The position numbers and the translations under genes are program-made. The notes under the pieces were generated by a model. The model ran no database searches. It had not been told where the DNA came from and saw nothing but the letters and a program-made list of their open reading frames with translations. Shown here piece after piece: positions 36,401 through 51,400 of a stretch of DNA of 64,000 bases. The first letter of the stretch is position 1, and each line of letters begins with the position of its first letter. Location of the stretch: contig JAAONU010000001.1 in assembly GCA_012932295.1 (NCBI GenBank), positions 54,657,693 to 54,721,692 of the forward strand, written 5' to 3'. The DNA is from Cyclina sinensis. Its lineage: Eukaryota > Mollusca > Bivalvia > Venerida > Veneridae.

Positions 36401-39400
36401 TGCGGCTGACCAAGGCTATCATACTTTAAAATTGATACTTCTGTGGACCAAAAAAACAACTATAAGCCTGTATCGCAGTTTTTGACTATTTTTCGAACAG
36501 ACAGTGATTTTTATTTGTTTAAGCTAACATGGAAATTATTGTAATCAAGAGAGAAGGGTTTTTGGTCCTGTCTGATTTTCAGAAACTAGTATTCTTTGTT
36601 TTAAGAAGGTGATGCATGTTTCAAGGGGTCCTACTAAAACTGTACGTGTAGCCAGATGTCAGGCCAGATTTTATCAGAGTTTTGTGATTTTATTATCGTT
36701 CCAGTCTTTCAGTTAAACATGTATGAGGTTTTTCACATGTGTTTTGGTTGTCTTTGATGTGGACTATGCCTGTTAGCTGGGAGCAGGTGCTTTGTTTGTT
36801 TACCAACATTGAAGTCTCGGAATTTTCAAATTCTCTTTAATGTGTATTGTAGGCATCAAGTTTTGTTAATTGTGAATGCAATTTTGTTTACATCTTGAAA
36901 AACAGAAATAAATATTTTTTTTTTTGTTTTTCTGCTGACAAAGTAGTCCTGTTTTGCAGAATTTCACTCACTTTCAGTGCATGTTTTCTCTGAAAATATA
37001 GGTATTTGTAGTAATATTCAGGCTTAGATACTTTTTCATTGTTTTAAAATGATTTTGCTGAAGCCTTTGATATAGTGTTTGCCTGATGACATGTCAGATA
37101 AGGCAAATGTCAATTTACATGATAGCCATGATGATTGAATGTCTATATTGACAGCTTCATTAATAATTGTTTGGATAAAACATTCTGTTCATTATGTTGG
37201 AACTGGGTGGCCATAATCTGTCTGGATGTACTCACAGGAAAAGAAGTCATTCATGTAATTTACTGCATTGTTTTGGTAACAATAAGTTGCAGCAATCACC
37301 TGAGCAGACAGAGTGTTCAGGTCAAGGAAGTTTTATGATGCTCCACCACTTTGAAATTAAACCAGAGGTCTCTAAAGCATTGGTAACTTATTTGTTATTT
37401 ATGAAATAGATTTTAAGTTTGAGTGATATACCGTCTGATATATCACGGTGTCGAGTTCAGATGCGTAGTAATTTAATCACGAAGGCCGTAGGCCTGAGTG
37501 ATTAAATAATTACGCATATGAACGAGAAACCGTGATATATACGACGGTAGATCACGAAAATGTTAAAATCTATTTCCATTCTAACACGTACGTATATTTA
37601 TAAGGGACGTAAGTATGTGCACTATTTAACAGTGGCGTTCTCAGTGACGTCAGCGGGCGCGCGCTTGTATTCAGCGTCCTATACTGCCTGATATATCACG
37701 CTCAATTCCTTCTTTGTTTATTGTCGGCAAATTGCGGATAGTGTTAGAATGTTGTTTGAATTATACATCAGATCATTACAAAAGACCTGAGCACTGTTAA
37801 AATCATCTTCAGAAGCTAAACACCTAGACAAAAAAACCGACAACCTAAGAACTGCTATCAGCAATTTTGAAACCAATGGATGAAGTCTATGACAGGTTAC
37901 ACTATAAATAAAAGTTCCACATGGGAAGCCCCAGCTAGTGTACAATAGTACGATAGTTTTCAAACATGTCAATGTTAAATGTACAATGTTACATAGCTTA
38001 TTCACTGGGTTCCATTTATGTGTTTCTCGTGATAAAGTGACCAGCTCGGCTCACTGTCGGTCCTTAATCTCGGTATACTTGTTACTGCTGAAGCATTACC
38101 ACAATATATTTACAGTTCCCTTTTGGATGGATGATACTTGATCTAGCATTGGTTGTTTTCATTCCAGTGTTTCAAAATAGAGAGTGATGACAGGTCATAT
38201 TGTCCAAATATTGTTTACATCTCTCAGTGTCCTGGGCATGAAGAGCAACTAATGAAATTGTTATGTATGTGACAAAAAAGTTACTAAATGATAAGTTTTT
38301 CTTGTCATTTTTGTCAGTTATTCAGTTAGAGTTGTCAGTTGTGTCACTTACATGCTCAGTATCAATTACTTACTATGCCCTGCTGCTTATTACTTCATGT
38401 ATAGTTGTCAAACAGTAGACATTTTGTTTGACCGTGCTTTCTCAGCTAATAAATTTATGTTCAGTCTGAATATTCTGACAAATCATATGTATAATTGAAA
38501 GCAATAATAAAAGTCCATTTATTCTGTGAACTGTTAGTTTCACTAATGTTCAGTTTGCATAGAATATTTTTATGCCCGCTATGGGTAGCATGTATATAAG
38601 TAGTTGCACTGTCTGTCCATTATTCCATCTGTCCCATTTTCTAGTGTGCACAATTCTCATATGATTTTCACCAAACTTACACACAATGATCATTATCAAG
38701 TGCCGCAGTGCATGTACTATATGGATTTTGGAATTCGATTATTTTTGGCATTGTTATTGCCCTTTGTTAAATTTTTCTTAATATTGCTCCTGTGCACAAT
38801 TCCTACATTCCGTGTACAATTTTCCCCGATCCTTCACAGAATTATTGTTATCAAGTGCCACAGCACATATTCTCAGGTTTTTGCAATTTAATCATTTCTG
38901 GCAGAGTTATTGCCCTTTGTTTAATTTTACTATAAATTGCTTCTATGCACAACTTCTACAATTTTATGATTGAACTGTATTCTCGCCTATTGTGTTCAAC
39001 TAGAGCATAAAAATCCACAAGTTAAAAGGTAAGAAACTGTTTTGAAACACCTTTTCTGTAAAAGACATTGTTCAGTTCAGACTGCCAAAAATTTTGGCAC
39101 AAATGATCAATTAAAGGTAATGTCAAGTTATAAACTACCATAACTGTGACCATTGCCATGTTTCGGGGGGGGGGGGGGGGCGGGGGGGGGGGGGGGGGGC
39201 GCTTTTATGTCTGTGACACATTTCTTGTTTTATTCTTAAAATCATAAATACTGTCAATGTTACAATATGTTAAACCTGTTTTGAACTTTTATGCCTGTTT
39301 CCAAATTTTTTTTTTTCTTGTGATTAAATTTTGAAAATTAAAAATGGATTTCATTGACAAGTAAACAAAAGAAAGCCAAAAATAATTATTCCTTTGTCTT

Positions 39401-42400
39401 TTGATTGTAACTAGCAAGGAAGTTGAACCCAGCAAACCAGTTGATCAATTGACCAGTGATTAAGTGCTAATTGTAAATTGTGCCTGCAAATTTTCAGCTT
39501 ATTTCTCAATGATTCCCATATATTACAGCTGCTTAATTCCCCTGTAATTAGTGTGGGAAACTCAAAGGTAAAGTCAGTGTCAGCAGTTGGCCAACATGAG
39601 AGCCAGAGTACTGGAATACCTACAATACGGAGACTGCCTGGTGCATTATGGGAAATCTGTTATTAGTAGTGTGTCGTTTTTAGAAAAAAAATGTCAAAAT
39701 TGACAGTATTTTGAATAGAAAGTTTAACATATTCATTTTAATGAGTCATTGTTTCTTAATTGATTGTAATGTAATTGTTTCTGGGTTGAAAACAATCAAA
39801 TTTAATTATTTTAACATTATCAATTTGCACAATCAGTTGTTTAGAGCTGTGTAGAGTAAGATAGTGTTCATAAATGTTTGATCTTTTACCCATAAGGGGC
39901 TGATAGATCACTGATAGGATACAATTTGATAGGGGAGCATTGCTATCAGATCAAATTTGCATGCTACCCTGGATTTTGTTGGGTATTAGTTACTCTGATT
40001 GAAATTTGATGATCTTTGAACATAGATGGATGGCTGAACAAAGTGTGAGTCTAAGTTGTAGACCCAGATGGTCTATTTATCAATGGTTACAACAACATGC
40101 TTATACACTCTGACTTACATGGTTATCATAGTAGAAAGGCAAGAAGTTATTTGCTTCATATGTTTGTTTGATTGTCGTATTTTGGACAGTTCTTCTATAT
40201 ATTTCTCAGGAGGACAGTATAGATTGCAGGGGTTAAGTTAAACTTGGCATGGTGAAGGTCATATTCTTCTATATATTTCTCAGGAGGACAGTATAGATTG
40301 CAGGGGTTAAGTTAAACTTGGCATGGTGAAGGTCATATTCTTCTATATATTTCTCAGGAGGACAGTACAGATTGCAGGGGTTATGTTTAACATGGCATGG
40401 TGAAGGTCATATTCTTCTATATATTTCTCAGGAGGACAGTACAGATTGCAGGGGTTAAGTTAAACTTGGCATGGTGAAGGTCATATTCTTCTATATATTT
40501 CTCAGGAGGACAGTATAGATTGCAGGGGTTATGTTTAACATGGCATGGTGAAGGTCATATTCTTCTATATATTTCTCAGGAGGACAGTACAGATTGCAGG
40601 GGTTATGTTTAACATGGCATGGTGAAGGTCATATTCTTCTATATATTTCTCAGGAGGACAGTACAGATTGCAGGGGTTATGTTTAACATGGCATGGTGAA
40701 GGTCATATTCTTCTATATATTTCTCAGGAGGACAGTATAGATTGCAGGGGTTATGTTTAACATGGCATGGTGAAGGTCATATTCTTCTATATATTTCTCA
40801 GGAGGACAGTATAGATTGCAGGGGTTATGTTTAACATGGCATGGTGAAGGTCATATTCATAAATTGCTAAGAACATTGTTGTCTAATATGTGTCCAAGTT
40901 TTTAATGAATTTTGAAGTCAACGGTAATGTTCACAGTCTCTACATTTAGTTGAATGGCAAGTGTAAACAGTCAGAGGTCAGGGCCATAAACACATTAGTA
41001 GCCTGGGAGAAGTGATGCAACAAAGAATTGGAAGATCCACCTTTAGATAGTGGAATGATTGGAAAAAAAGTGTAAAAGTTATTATATGTATCAAGTAATA
41101 AATGGTAACACTGTTATATATATAGTGGCAACACTCTATTATATATAGTGGTACCTCTGTTATATATAGTGACAACACTGTTATATGTAGTGGTACCTCT
41201 GTTATATATAGTGGTACCTCTGTTATATATAGTGACAACACTGTTATATGTAGTGGTACCTCTGTTATATATAGTGACAACACTGTTATAAATAGTGGTA
41301 CCTCTGTTATATATAGTGGTCGAGTGATTATATAAAGAACTAAGTTGAAGCATAACATGAATTTAATATTATAGTTTTGATATTGAAAATGAAAAAATAA
41401 AAGATATTCTTTACCATTAAAACATTGTCAATGACGATGGAACAGTTACAGGTACAAATGCCATCAAGTGTCTTTCACATGGAAAAAAAAAAAAACAACA
41501 TTAGAAGTTGGAAGAAAGGACTAGGATCCCACACAGATAAAAAATTGATTATAATCCTGGTGATGTGTAATTGTTGAGAGCCTGTACATGTTGACACATA
41601 CTTTCACAGGTCTCCATTGTTGGGCAAAACTTCAAAGGCTTGAATAATATTAAATGTAAACAAAACTACATCTCTTCTCCCTTCTTTAAACATTGTGGGT
41701 TTTTAAGTTCACTACTTGATTTTTTTGTTGTAAGCTGTGTTAAGTTTTCTCCATCAGATGAAGAGCACACACATTATAATGGATTTCTGAACCTATTTAA
41801 GTTTGAACCCTTTAAGTGAATTCATTTTATTTCTTTGAAATTACACTTTTGGATAAAAAGGGTCTATGCCCATTATATAGGCACAAATATTGAAAGAGTT
41901 TTCTCTTTCTGTGAAAATTTCATGAAATTGAGCATTTCTTGTATAATGTGAAACTATGATTCTTTGATACAGCCATATTAAGACAGTTGCAGCCATTTCT
42001 TGAAATAATCTGTTTTCTGGGTTAAAATTTCTCTTTCGTTTATTTGATATTTTATAGACACATGTAGGTAATATTGGTCTGATGCTGACAACTGTTTTTT
42101 AAATTTGTATTTGTATTTCTATAATCATCCTCTGATTTCTCTTGCCTATGTTGTTGGTTTCAATATGTTACTGTGATGATTTCTTGTTGAAAGTGGAATA
42201 ATATTTATTGTCACTGTTTGATTCAGTTCTTGAACATCTTACTTTTCCTATTCATTTTAAAAGCTATAAATATTGATTTTTCCAGCCTTAAAGACTTGCT
42301 TTGATATAAATTTTATTGCTTCAACATTTCAGAACAGTTCTCTTTCAGGAATTTATAGTAAACTAAACTATATTATTTAAAAGTCTGTTCATACTACAGA

Positions 42401-45400
42401 TGTTACTTTTGGTAATTCTGCCTCTTGCATTTATTGTTAATGTCACTGTCCATACATTCCCGTAAAAATTAATTGTTCTGTTTTCGTTCATATGATTTCA
42501 GACATAAAGGTATATGTGTTAGAAATCATTGAAAATAACGTTAGAATCATTGAAAATAACGTGGAGCCACCTTGTTTTTCAGCCACAAAATTACTGAAGT
42601 CACAAGTTTTCAATTTTCTTTATGATTATTTTAGTGAGTAAAGATCATAAAAAAGGGAGTAATTTTCACCCCCTTGGTGCTGATTTTGTATTTCCTTCAC
42701 GGAATCTACACCTTTCTCCAAGCTGGGCTTCAATACTGCTGGTGGAAACTTAGATGGACAGAAGTTAATTATAACAACCATATGTTTTATTTGATTCAGA
42801 ATATGTATCGAATTTGCCAGTGGCATTGAAACCCAGTATTTTGCACAGAAAAAAACAAAAAAAAATACAAATTATTATATCTGTTGAAGCCAGTCCTTTG
42901 ATCTTTTCTTATCAACTTAAATAAATATGGCAGAGTTGTTTTTTTCCCATTTTCCCCCAATCATATTAGTTTAACATGGTTGATTTAAGATTGAAATTGC
43001 TAGCGGAATGGATTGAAGAGTTATTATTGATCAGAATGGAGGCTTTTAAGGATATTTTCATCATATTCATGCAAGGGATATTTTCTCTGGAAATTGAATA
43101 CAACTGATTAGAATACCAATTATAATCATATATTGCAAGAAAACCCCTTGTCATGTAGAATTGATGTACTTTGAGCAGCTGACTTTGAGAATTGTATAAT
43201 TTTTGTCATAAAATTTCTGTCATGCAAGGAAGTCCATATTTTTTTCTCTCTCTCTGTTTTAAAAGATGACTTTAGTATTGTCTTTATTGTCTGATTAAAT
43301 TAAGAATAAAGAAACTTAAAAGTTAGAACAAACAAAGAAACCCCCCCCCCCACTACAAGAACAAGAAAAACTTTATCAAGTGACTGTGAAACTTCTGAAT
43401 GTAACTTACTACCTTCAGAAAAAGAAAAGTGTATATTGAATTTTTGTTTTCTTCATTTTTTTTAACTACTTGATCTGCACACAGTAAAGGAACAATTTAG
43501 TACTAGAGGTTTGTTTAAATATAATGCAGTTAAATAATAACTGAAACATCATCAGCAGATCAATTTATTTTGCTGGTTTTCTGAATAGCCTTTTTTTCAC
43601 AAAATGTAAAATTAGTTACAATGTTGCAGCATTTATTAATGATTTTCTATTCAGTATATCATAGGGTAATGCTGTATTTATCACTTGTTTTGCCTCTGAG
43701 ATTGAGATCCTGATAATATTTCTAACTTCAAAAGCTAGAAAATGCTTTGATATTTATGTGATGTTGGATTTTGGAGACTTACATTCTGCTGCTTTCAGAG
43801 TTTCCAGTGTTGATTATTCAAAGCAGAAAGGAACATTAGACTCTTAAAAGCATAGAGTTATGTTTACCTTAAAACTGTGCATTCTTATGTTATGTAACTT
43901 TCCTATGTGCTCAGAGGCATGTTCCACTTATTTACAAGGGTAAACAAAATTATTTTTTTTCACTGTGCTCCGCGTATACTAGCCCATATAAACAAATAAA
44001 TATTTCATTTTAGTCATTAAATCTAGCTTTTTTAACCAAGTTAGTATTCAGTTAGTTTCTATATTAACTCCACTCACTGAGGTAAATAAAAGTTCTGCCT
44101 TTTTCTGTGTATAACTCAAAAGTCATATTGCATTAAAAGTTTTTCAGTCATTGTCCAGACTTTTTATGCATATATATTTGCCCTTGTTCGTCTGTCATGC
44201 TCTCTGTACATAGATAGGTTTGTGTCAAGTGTTTAACTCCAAAAGTATAACTGCTAGAGCCATGAATAGTTGTCAGCGATTGTGAATTTACGCACTTCGG
44301 TATTTTGATGCAAAATTTTTGGAAATCGACAGAGTTATGCCCCCTGATTAAGCAAAAAAAAGCATTTTTAGGCTTATATGTCACTTGTAACTTCAAACGC
44401 ATAACTGCTAGAGCATGTGAAGTTACGTACCTGGATATACCATGAATTTATTGGAGATTGGCATTGTTATTACCCTTGATAAAGCTAAAAAATAAAAGTT
44501 GTACAGAATTTTTTGGTGACAATACATCAGAATGTGGGGGCATCCGTATCCTAATTGGACACATCTCTAATTCAGTCATTGTCTTCATAAGAGTAAACAA
44601 AAGTTTTCATTGTCTTTGTATTATTGAATAAAACTTTTTCAGTCACAATGCAGTGAAGAAAAGATTTGTCAGTCATTGCCATTGTAGAGGTTAGCTAAAG
44701 GTTTTTCAGTCACATTGCAGTGAACAAAAGTTTTGTCAGTCATTGTCATTGTAGAGGTAAGCTAGAGTTTTTCAGTCACAAGATTTGTCAGTCATTGTCA
44801 TTGTAGAAGTAATCTAAAGGTTTTCAGTTAGATTGCAGTGAACAAAAGATTTGTCAGTCATTGTCAATGTAGAGGTATTAGCTAGAGTTTTTCAGTCACA
44901 AGATTTGTCAGTTATTGTCATTGTGTAAGTAATTTAAGAGTTTTTTAGTCACATGTTGCAGTAAACAAAAGATTTATGCACCATTGTGGTTGTAGTAGTC
45001 AACTAAAGTTTTTTCAGTCATTTTAGTAGTAAATAAAGGATAGTTCTTCATCACATATTGCAGTAAAAAAATAGTTTTTTTATTAACTAGTTTTTCATTC
45101 AGTTGTAATGTTAATTATTTTAAAGGTTTTCAGCGAGATTGTGGGAAAAACAAATGTTTTTATTCTAATTTCATCATGTTAGCACAATTTTATTGACTAT
45201 AAGTAAACAGTTGATAAATCATGATTTTCAGTCAAATTACAGTCTACATTTTTTTCTGTTTAGCTTATTAATTTTAGAAAGATAAACAGATGTTTTTTAA
45301 GTCAGTGGACCATTATTCCTCAAATGTAACAAAAGGTTTTAATCTTTTTTCTCACAAAAAGATCATTTTGTCTTAGACAAGTGTACAGAATCAGAAAAAA

Positions 45401-48400
45401 GAATAAAGAGATGGTCTAGAAGTTCTACACACATGACCTGAAGATCTGCATAATTACTTAGTAGGTGTGCACCTAAGACTGACTCCAAATACTTTGACAG
45501 TCAGATGGTTGCGTAAGTCATGCTGAAATCCTTTGTTTGTGAAATAGGCTTTTCATTAACTGAAATGAAGATTTTCTTACTTTTTGACTTAAGTATTGAT
45601 CTAATGATATTTCAGTAAAACTAAAGTCTGGTATAAGAGTTAAAAAATGTAAAAGTATTAATTGTTTCAAAAAGGAAGAAAGTTATTTCTAATTGTTTGT
45701 CTTTTCTTTTGACTTGTGTTTTTTGTTCTTTTTAAAATAGTATAAATTTGATGATTTGTTTGTGAAGTGAAAAGATCAAAGGCAGTTATCTTTCTGTGCA
45801 AAATGTAATACCATTATTTCTGTATTAGCAAGCTCATATATTTTCTGTCTTGTGCATTTATATTCTTTGACTGTATTTCTGGAATATTTTCTTCAAAAGA
45901 GTTTGTACTAGCCCCCAGGATGTCTTTATTATAAACACAAGATTGGTTGTTGCATACTTCAAAGGTACCATTTATGAAGGCTAAAGGCTTGCTAAGAATT
46001 AAATGTTATTGTTACCTTCTTGCTTACTATTAGAATGGGGATTGAGGTTTATGAGGTAATTTTGGTTTATTGTCTGGTCAGATGGCTTTGATTGAACTAG
46101 GAATATTATTAAAAGGCTAGAACTGATCTCCCAAAAAGTTTTAGTGCTTGTAAAATGTTTGCATCTTTCCTAGGAAGGTGTGAGGTAGGGTTAATCATGT
46201 AGGTAATGGTTACATGGAAATTGCCCACAACTTAACCATAGGGTAAAAGTTCTGCAGGGAAGGTATTTTGACTATGCAAAAAAAAAAAAAAAATGTGTCA
46301 GTCCATAATTATGATAAACAGATCACATACATTATTTTACCATTTTATAATCAGTTGTTGTGTTGATATGGACATAGAGAGTCCATAGAGCGCTATCCAT
46401 ACAGCATTATGTAGCAGTGCTTTCCCACCTGGTTAGGAATTGCAACAATTGCCATTTTCTTTTTATACCTTTTCAGAAATCATTGAAGCATTTAGAATTT
46501 GGCTTTATTGCAAAAGGTTTAAAGCAATCTAATGTTTTTAATGTAGATTTTGATAACAGTTATACAAAATTTAAAAGAGTAGAAAATTTGGCAAAAATTT
46601 TGCATTTTTATTACTCATTTATGATTGACTGACTTTCATTTATGATCATTTGATGACTGACTTTTATGATATGATGATGCCTTAATTCACAATTTCAAAT
46701 TATAATGGCTGCATATAGAAGTTATAGCAAACCAAGAGACGGGTAATTGGGTGCACAGATAGATTAGCACATATTTTTTCTTACATTTTTTGAAAAGACT
46801 GATCATAAACAGATGGTTATTTACAAAAAAGGGACACATTGATTAGCCATTTAGTAATATATGGATATATTGCAGGTAATTCATTCTATTAAATAGTCAG
46901 TATGGTAACGGATGCTTTATAAACCTATTTTATCCACATTATACTATGTGATACTATGTGTTCACTGTTATCCATCCAGTCTCTCAAGTCATAGAGTTTT
47001 CATAGGTGATAAAACCTTATTGGTATAATATCTTGGCCAATTTTGATAATATAAGCAGTATTCTTTAGGATTACTTGAGTTATGGCCCTTGATTTATCAA
47101 AACTGTTCAGTTAGCCTTGTTACTCATAAATCAAAGAGTTTTCATCTGATATTAACTGAAATTGCAGACAATGAGCTTTCCATTCTCAAAGTTTAAAGGC
47201 TTTCATCTGATGTTCATTAAACTAGGTGATAATTTTTGTGTATATCTTGGCCAAGTTCAGTAACAACTCATATCCCTTCTGGCACTCTGAATTGTACAAA
47301 ATATGCCAAATAAGCCTGGAACAGTGTTAGATTTTGAAATAGAGCTGGGTTCCTTGAGTAAAAAACATACTACGATATTTACAAGATACGGCAGTAAATA
47401 CCACGGTATACCCCAATCTTACCTATTTGTTGTCCAGCTATATATTGGTTGATGAGAATGACAATAAATGGTCAACAAGACTGAATTTATTAAAAATAGA
47501 ATAGAATAGATTTTCTGCCTTTTTATTTCTCACCAGCATGGAATCCAAGGGCGACACCATATTGTTTCCATGTAAACACCAGGCACACTTGATTAAAATT
47601 AACCCAACGCAACTAATTGTTAAACCAGCCACACTGCCGTATGTTCATCGGTCTTATGTGACCATTTCTGCTAATTCGATTTAAAAAAAAAATATGTCAT
47701 ACGAGTTTTATGAATCCAGATCGTCTTTTAATTGATCTTAAAGTATTTCATTATACATTTCACCATCCAGTTTTAAGAAAGATGCCAGTAGAGAAGAGTG
47801 GCCCAGAGGCTTAGAAGGAATGGACTAGAGCTGACTGTCATCTCGGTTAAATAATTATCATAAACAGAATCAAGGAGAACTGTTAATTTTTAAACGCTTA
47901 ATGGGAAACTACGAGAATGTTTCGATGTGTAAAACAAAAAGGATTATCCTGACAAAATACGGGTTTTCTGTGATAATAACAGTGTTGTACCAAGGGGCTT
48001 TTTACCATGGTAACCGGTTTACGGCCGCGGTAGAACTGTGCACCTCTATTTTGATAATGCATTTCTGTTTATTTTTTAGTAAGAGCTAAATAGGTTTTTA
48101 TGAAAATGATTTGTATGCTTGCTTCCAATCACTGCAGTCTGATGCTAGCTGTAACCATAGGACTAGTGTATCTGCAAAAGTCAGGGCTCTTGTTTACTGT
48201 GGGTAAAATAGAGAATCGCAATCTTATTTACTTGATAACACAATAGCATAAAATAAATGAAAGAGTCAGCTAAAACTTGGACCAGCAAAAAAGCTAATAA
48301 GTACAATACATGAGTTACATAACATTATTTTTTCGCTAAAGAATCTTAGTACAAAGTCGAAAGGTTCTTAATAAGTGATTGAAATAGATTGTTCAAAGAT

Positions 48401-51400
48401 ATAACTAGTGTATATTCCTGGTCATTAGTGGGAGAATAAGTCACATATTAATGAGTTTGAAGAAGAAACTCTTCACAGTGACATATTGTAACAGCCTTTT
48501 AAGTGTTGTTTTCCCTTCACATGTGCAGCCTTATTGTTACTCCTTTCATATACAAACAATTGAAAACATCATAAAACATTCTTTATGTGTTACTTGTATC
48601 TAGGTGGTATTCAGTACAGCTTACAGGTTCCTTATGCTTGTTCCTTTCTGCAGAGTTGTCAAGATACACCATTATAATCTTAAAGGATAAAAGCATTACT
48701 GAAATAACTAGAATTTTAGCGTTAAAATAACATGTACAGTGAGTACTGGTCTCTGAAACATAAAGAATCCAGCCTTCTAGCTTTTGTAAGACAGGTTTTT
48801 AATACATACAAACTGTGGTTTACTTTTGTCCATGTATATTGTCTATGAGTTATAATTCTGTACCAACTGAAACAGGGGACATAATTTTTGACTCGTGAAA
48901 AGCCAGAAAGCAGTCAAATTGTGCCAAAGAATGTTTTGATAGTTAATTTTTTGTCTTATCCCCCTGACCTAGACAACTTTTAGTTATTCCCCCAAAGGGT
49001 GGCATATAGTGCCACAGTGCATTTACTCTGGCTTTTGCAATTATTTTCAACATAGTTATTGCCCTTTGTTAGATTGTACTTAATATTGCTTCTGTGCACA
49101 ACTTCCCCAACAATTCTCATTTGATGTTCACCAAATTTTCACAGAATGAGGATTATCAAGTGCCACAGTGCATATTTTCAGGCTTTTGCAATTCATTTAT
49201 TATTGGCATAGTTATTGACCTTTGTTAAATTTTACTTGATATTGCTTCTCTGCACAACTCCTACATTTTCACCAATCTTTCACGGAATGATCATTATTAA
49301 GTGCTGCAGTGCATATACTCAGGCTTTTGTGATTCAGTAATTTTTGGTGGAGTTACTGGTCTTTGTTTAATTTAGTCTTACTCCTGGATGTATGGGTACT
49401 TAGTTTACAGACTGTAAAAAGTTTTGTAACAAATGATGACATCAAGTTGTTAATTACCATAATCGTGATTTTTTGCCATATTTGGGGGATCTGTGTCTGT
49501 GACACATTTCTTGTTTCATAAGAGTTGAAAGTTTACTAATTTTTACACTTGAGTAGAAACTAGGGATTTAAATCTTTTTTTCTGTTTTAGTAAAAAGATT
49601 GCAGGTTAAGGTGTGGTTACAGCACTAAATATTTTCTTTCTAGAAGTGATACTGATTGAAAGTTCAGGCGTGGTTATAAGGAACTGGTATATGGTTAAGT
49701 GTTGAAAGCCAGGCATTGAAATTGACAGGAAAATTTCATCTCAATCATATTTAGATATAGAGTAGATACTAGGCCGATAATGAGATTATAGACCTTGGAA
49801 AGAGATTGTCGATGGCGGAGATCAGAGGGCCGCCTTGCATGTTGTTATATGATAGGCTTGATGCTTGATGGCTCATTCATTTGCATATGTCTATGCCAGG
49901 AAAACTGTGTATACAGTTCTAAAAGAACTCTCACATCTTTGATTGAAGGTAATTGCCATGCAAGCAAAAAATCTACTTTGAAATGTTTCTTCGTTTGAAA
50001 ATGAAATTGGTAAATAAAGTAATAATGCACAACAAACAAGTCTGACTCTTAGTTTGAGTTCTTTCAAATTCCAGAACATGCAGTTATCTTGAATAATATG
50101 ATGTAATGTGAATATGACAATATTTGTAAAAGTAAAAGAGTGGTTATTGTCTATTTAGGGACACTGTCATATGATGAAAAAATAGCTTTTTTAATCAGTT
50201 ATTTGTTGTATTACAATTTTTTTTTTTTCAAGATCATTAAGAAGACAGCGAAACATATCATTGTGGTTGCAGTGACATTCTAGGACATCATAGTGCTTTC
50301 TGATCACAGTCATTGTAAGAAACATATAGGGCTGTATACAGCTTGACACTTTGCAGTTGTTTTTAATCACAATATTGGTTTCTAATGTCACAGTTATGTC
50401 ACAACATCTTTTATAATGACATATCATTGGCTTGTAATGTAATGTCTAAACAGTATGTCACAACAGTGGTTTTTAATGACAAATCATTGACTTGTTATAA
50501 GAGTGTGTCACAACAGTGGTTTTTAATGACAAATCATTGACTTGTTATAAGAGTGTGTCACAACAGTGGTTTTTAATGACAAATCATTGACTTGTTACAG
50601 AAGTGTGTCACAACAGAGGTTTTTAATGACAAATCATTGACTTGTTATAAGAGTGTGTCACAACAGTGGTTTTTAATGACAAATCATTGACTTGTTGTAA
50701 GAGTGTGTCACAACAGTGGTTTTTAATGACAAATCATTGACTTCTTATAAGAGTGTGTCACAACAGTGGTTTTTAATGACAAATCATTGACTTCTTATAA
50801 GAGTGTGTCACAACAGTGGTTTTTAATGACAAATCATTGACTTCTTATAAGAGTATGTCACAACAGTGGTTTTTAATGACCAATCATTGACTTCTTATAA
50901 GAGTGTGTCACAACAGTGGTTTTTAATGACAAATCATTGACTTGTTACAGAAGTGTGTCACAACAGAGGTTTTTAATGACAAATCATTGACTTGTTATAA
51001 GAGTGTGTCACAACAGTGGTTTTTAATGACAAATCATTGACTTGTTGTAAGAGTGTGTCACAACAGTGGTTTGGCGTGTTGCTTGTTATGTCATTGAAAT
51101 ATCACTGTTATGACATACCAGTGAATTAAGCCATGGCCTGACCAGAGGCTTATCTTGAATTTTAATGAAATGGGAAAATGTTACTATGCATTGTAATGAA
51201 AATTGTGACAGAACAGTGGATTGTTTTGACATGCAGTGATTCGGCAGATTATTGATACAACATAGTAGAACAGTTTGAACTGAACTTGTACAGGTAAGAA
51301 TTTCAGTAGATTTAAATGAGACATATTAGATTGTTGAAGGACACTGTCAGTGAGGCTTACTAAGAAATGTACACAACAACACAGCTGAGTAGATGGTACA

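Noticed and set aside
41114..41358. Minus-strand frames with repeats such as LYITEVPLYIT
   Set aside because: A product of the 21-bp array.
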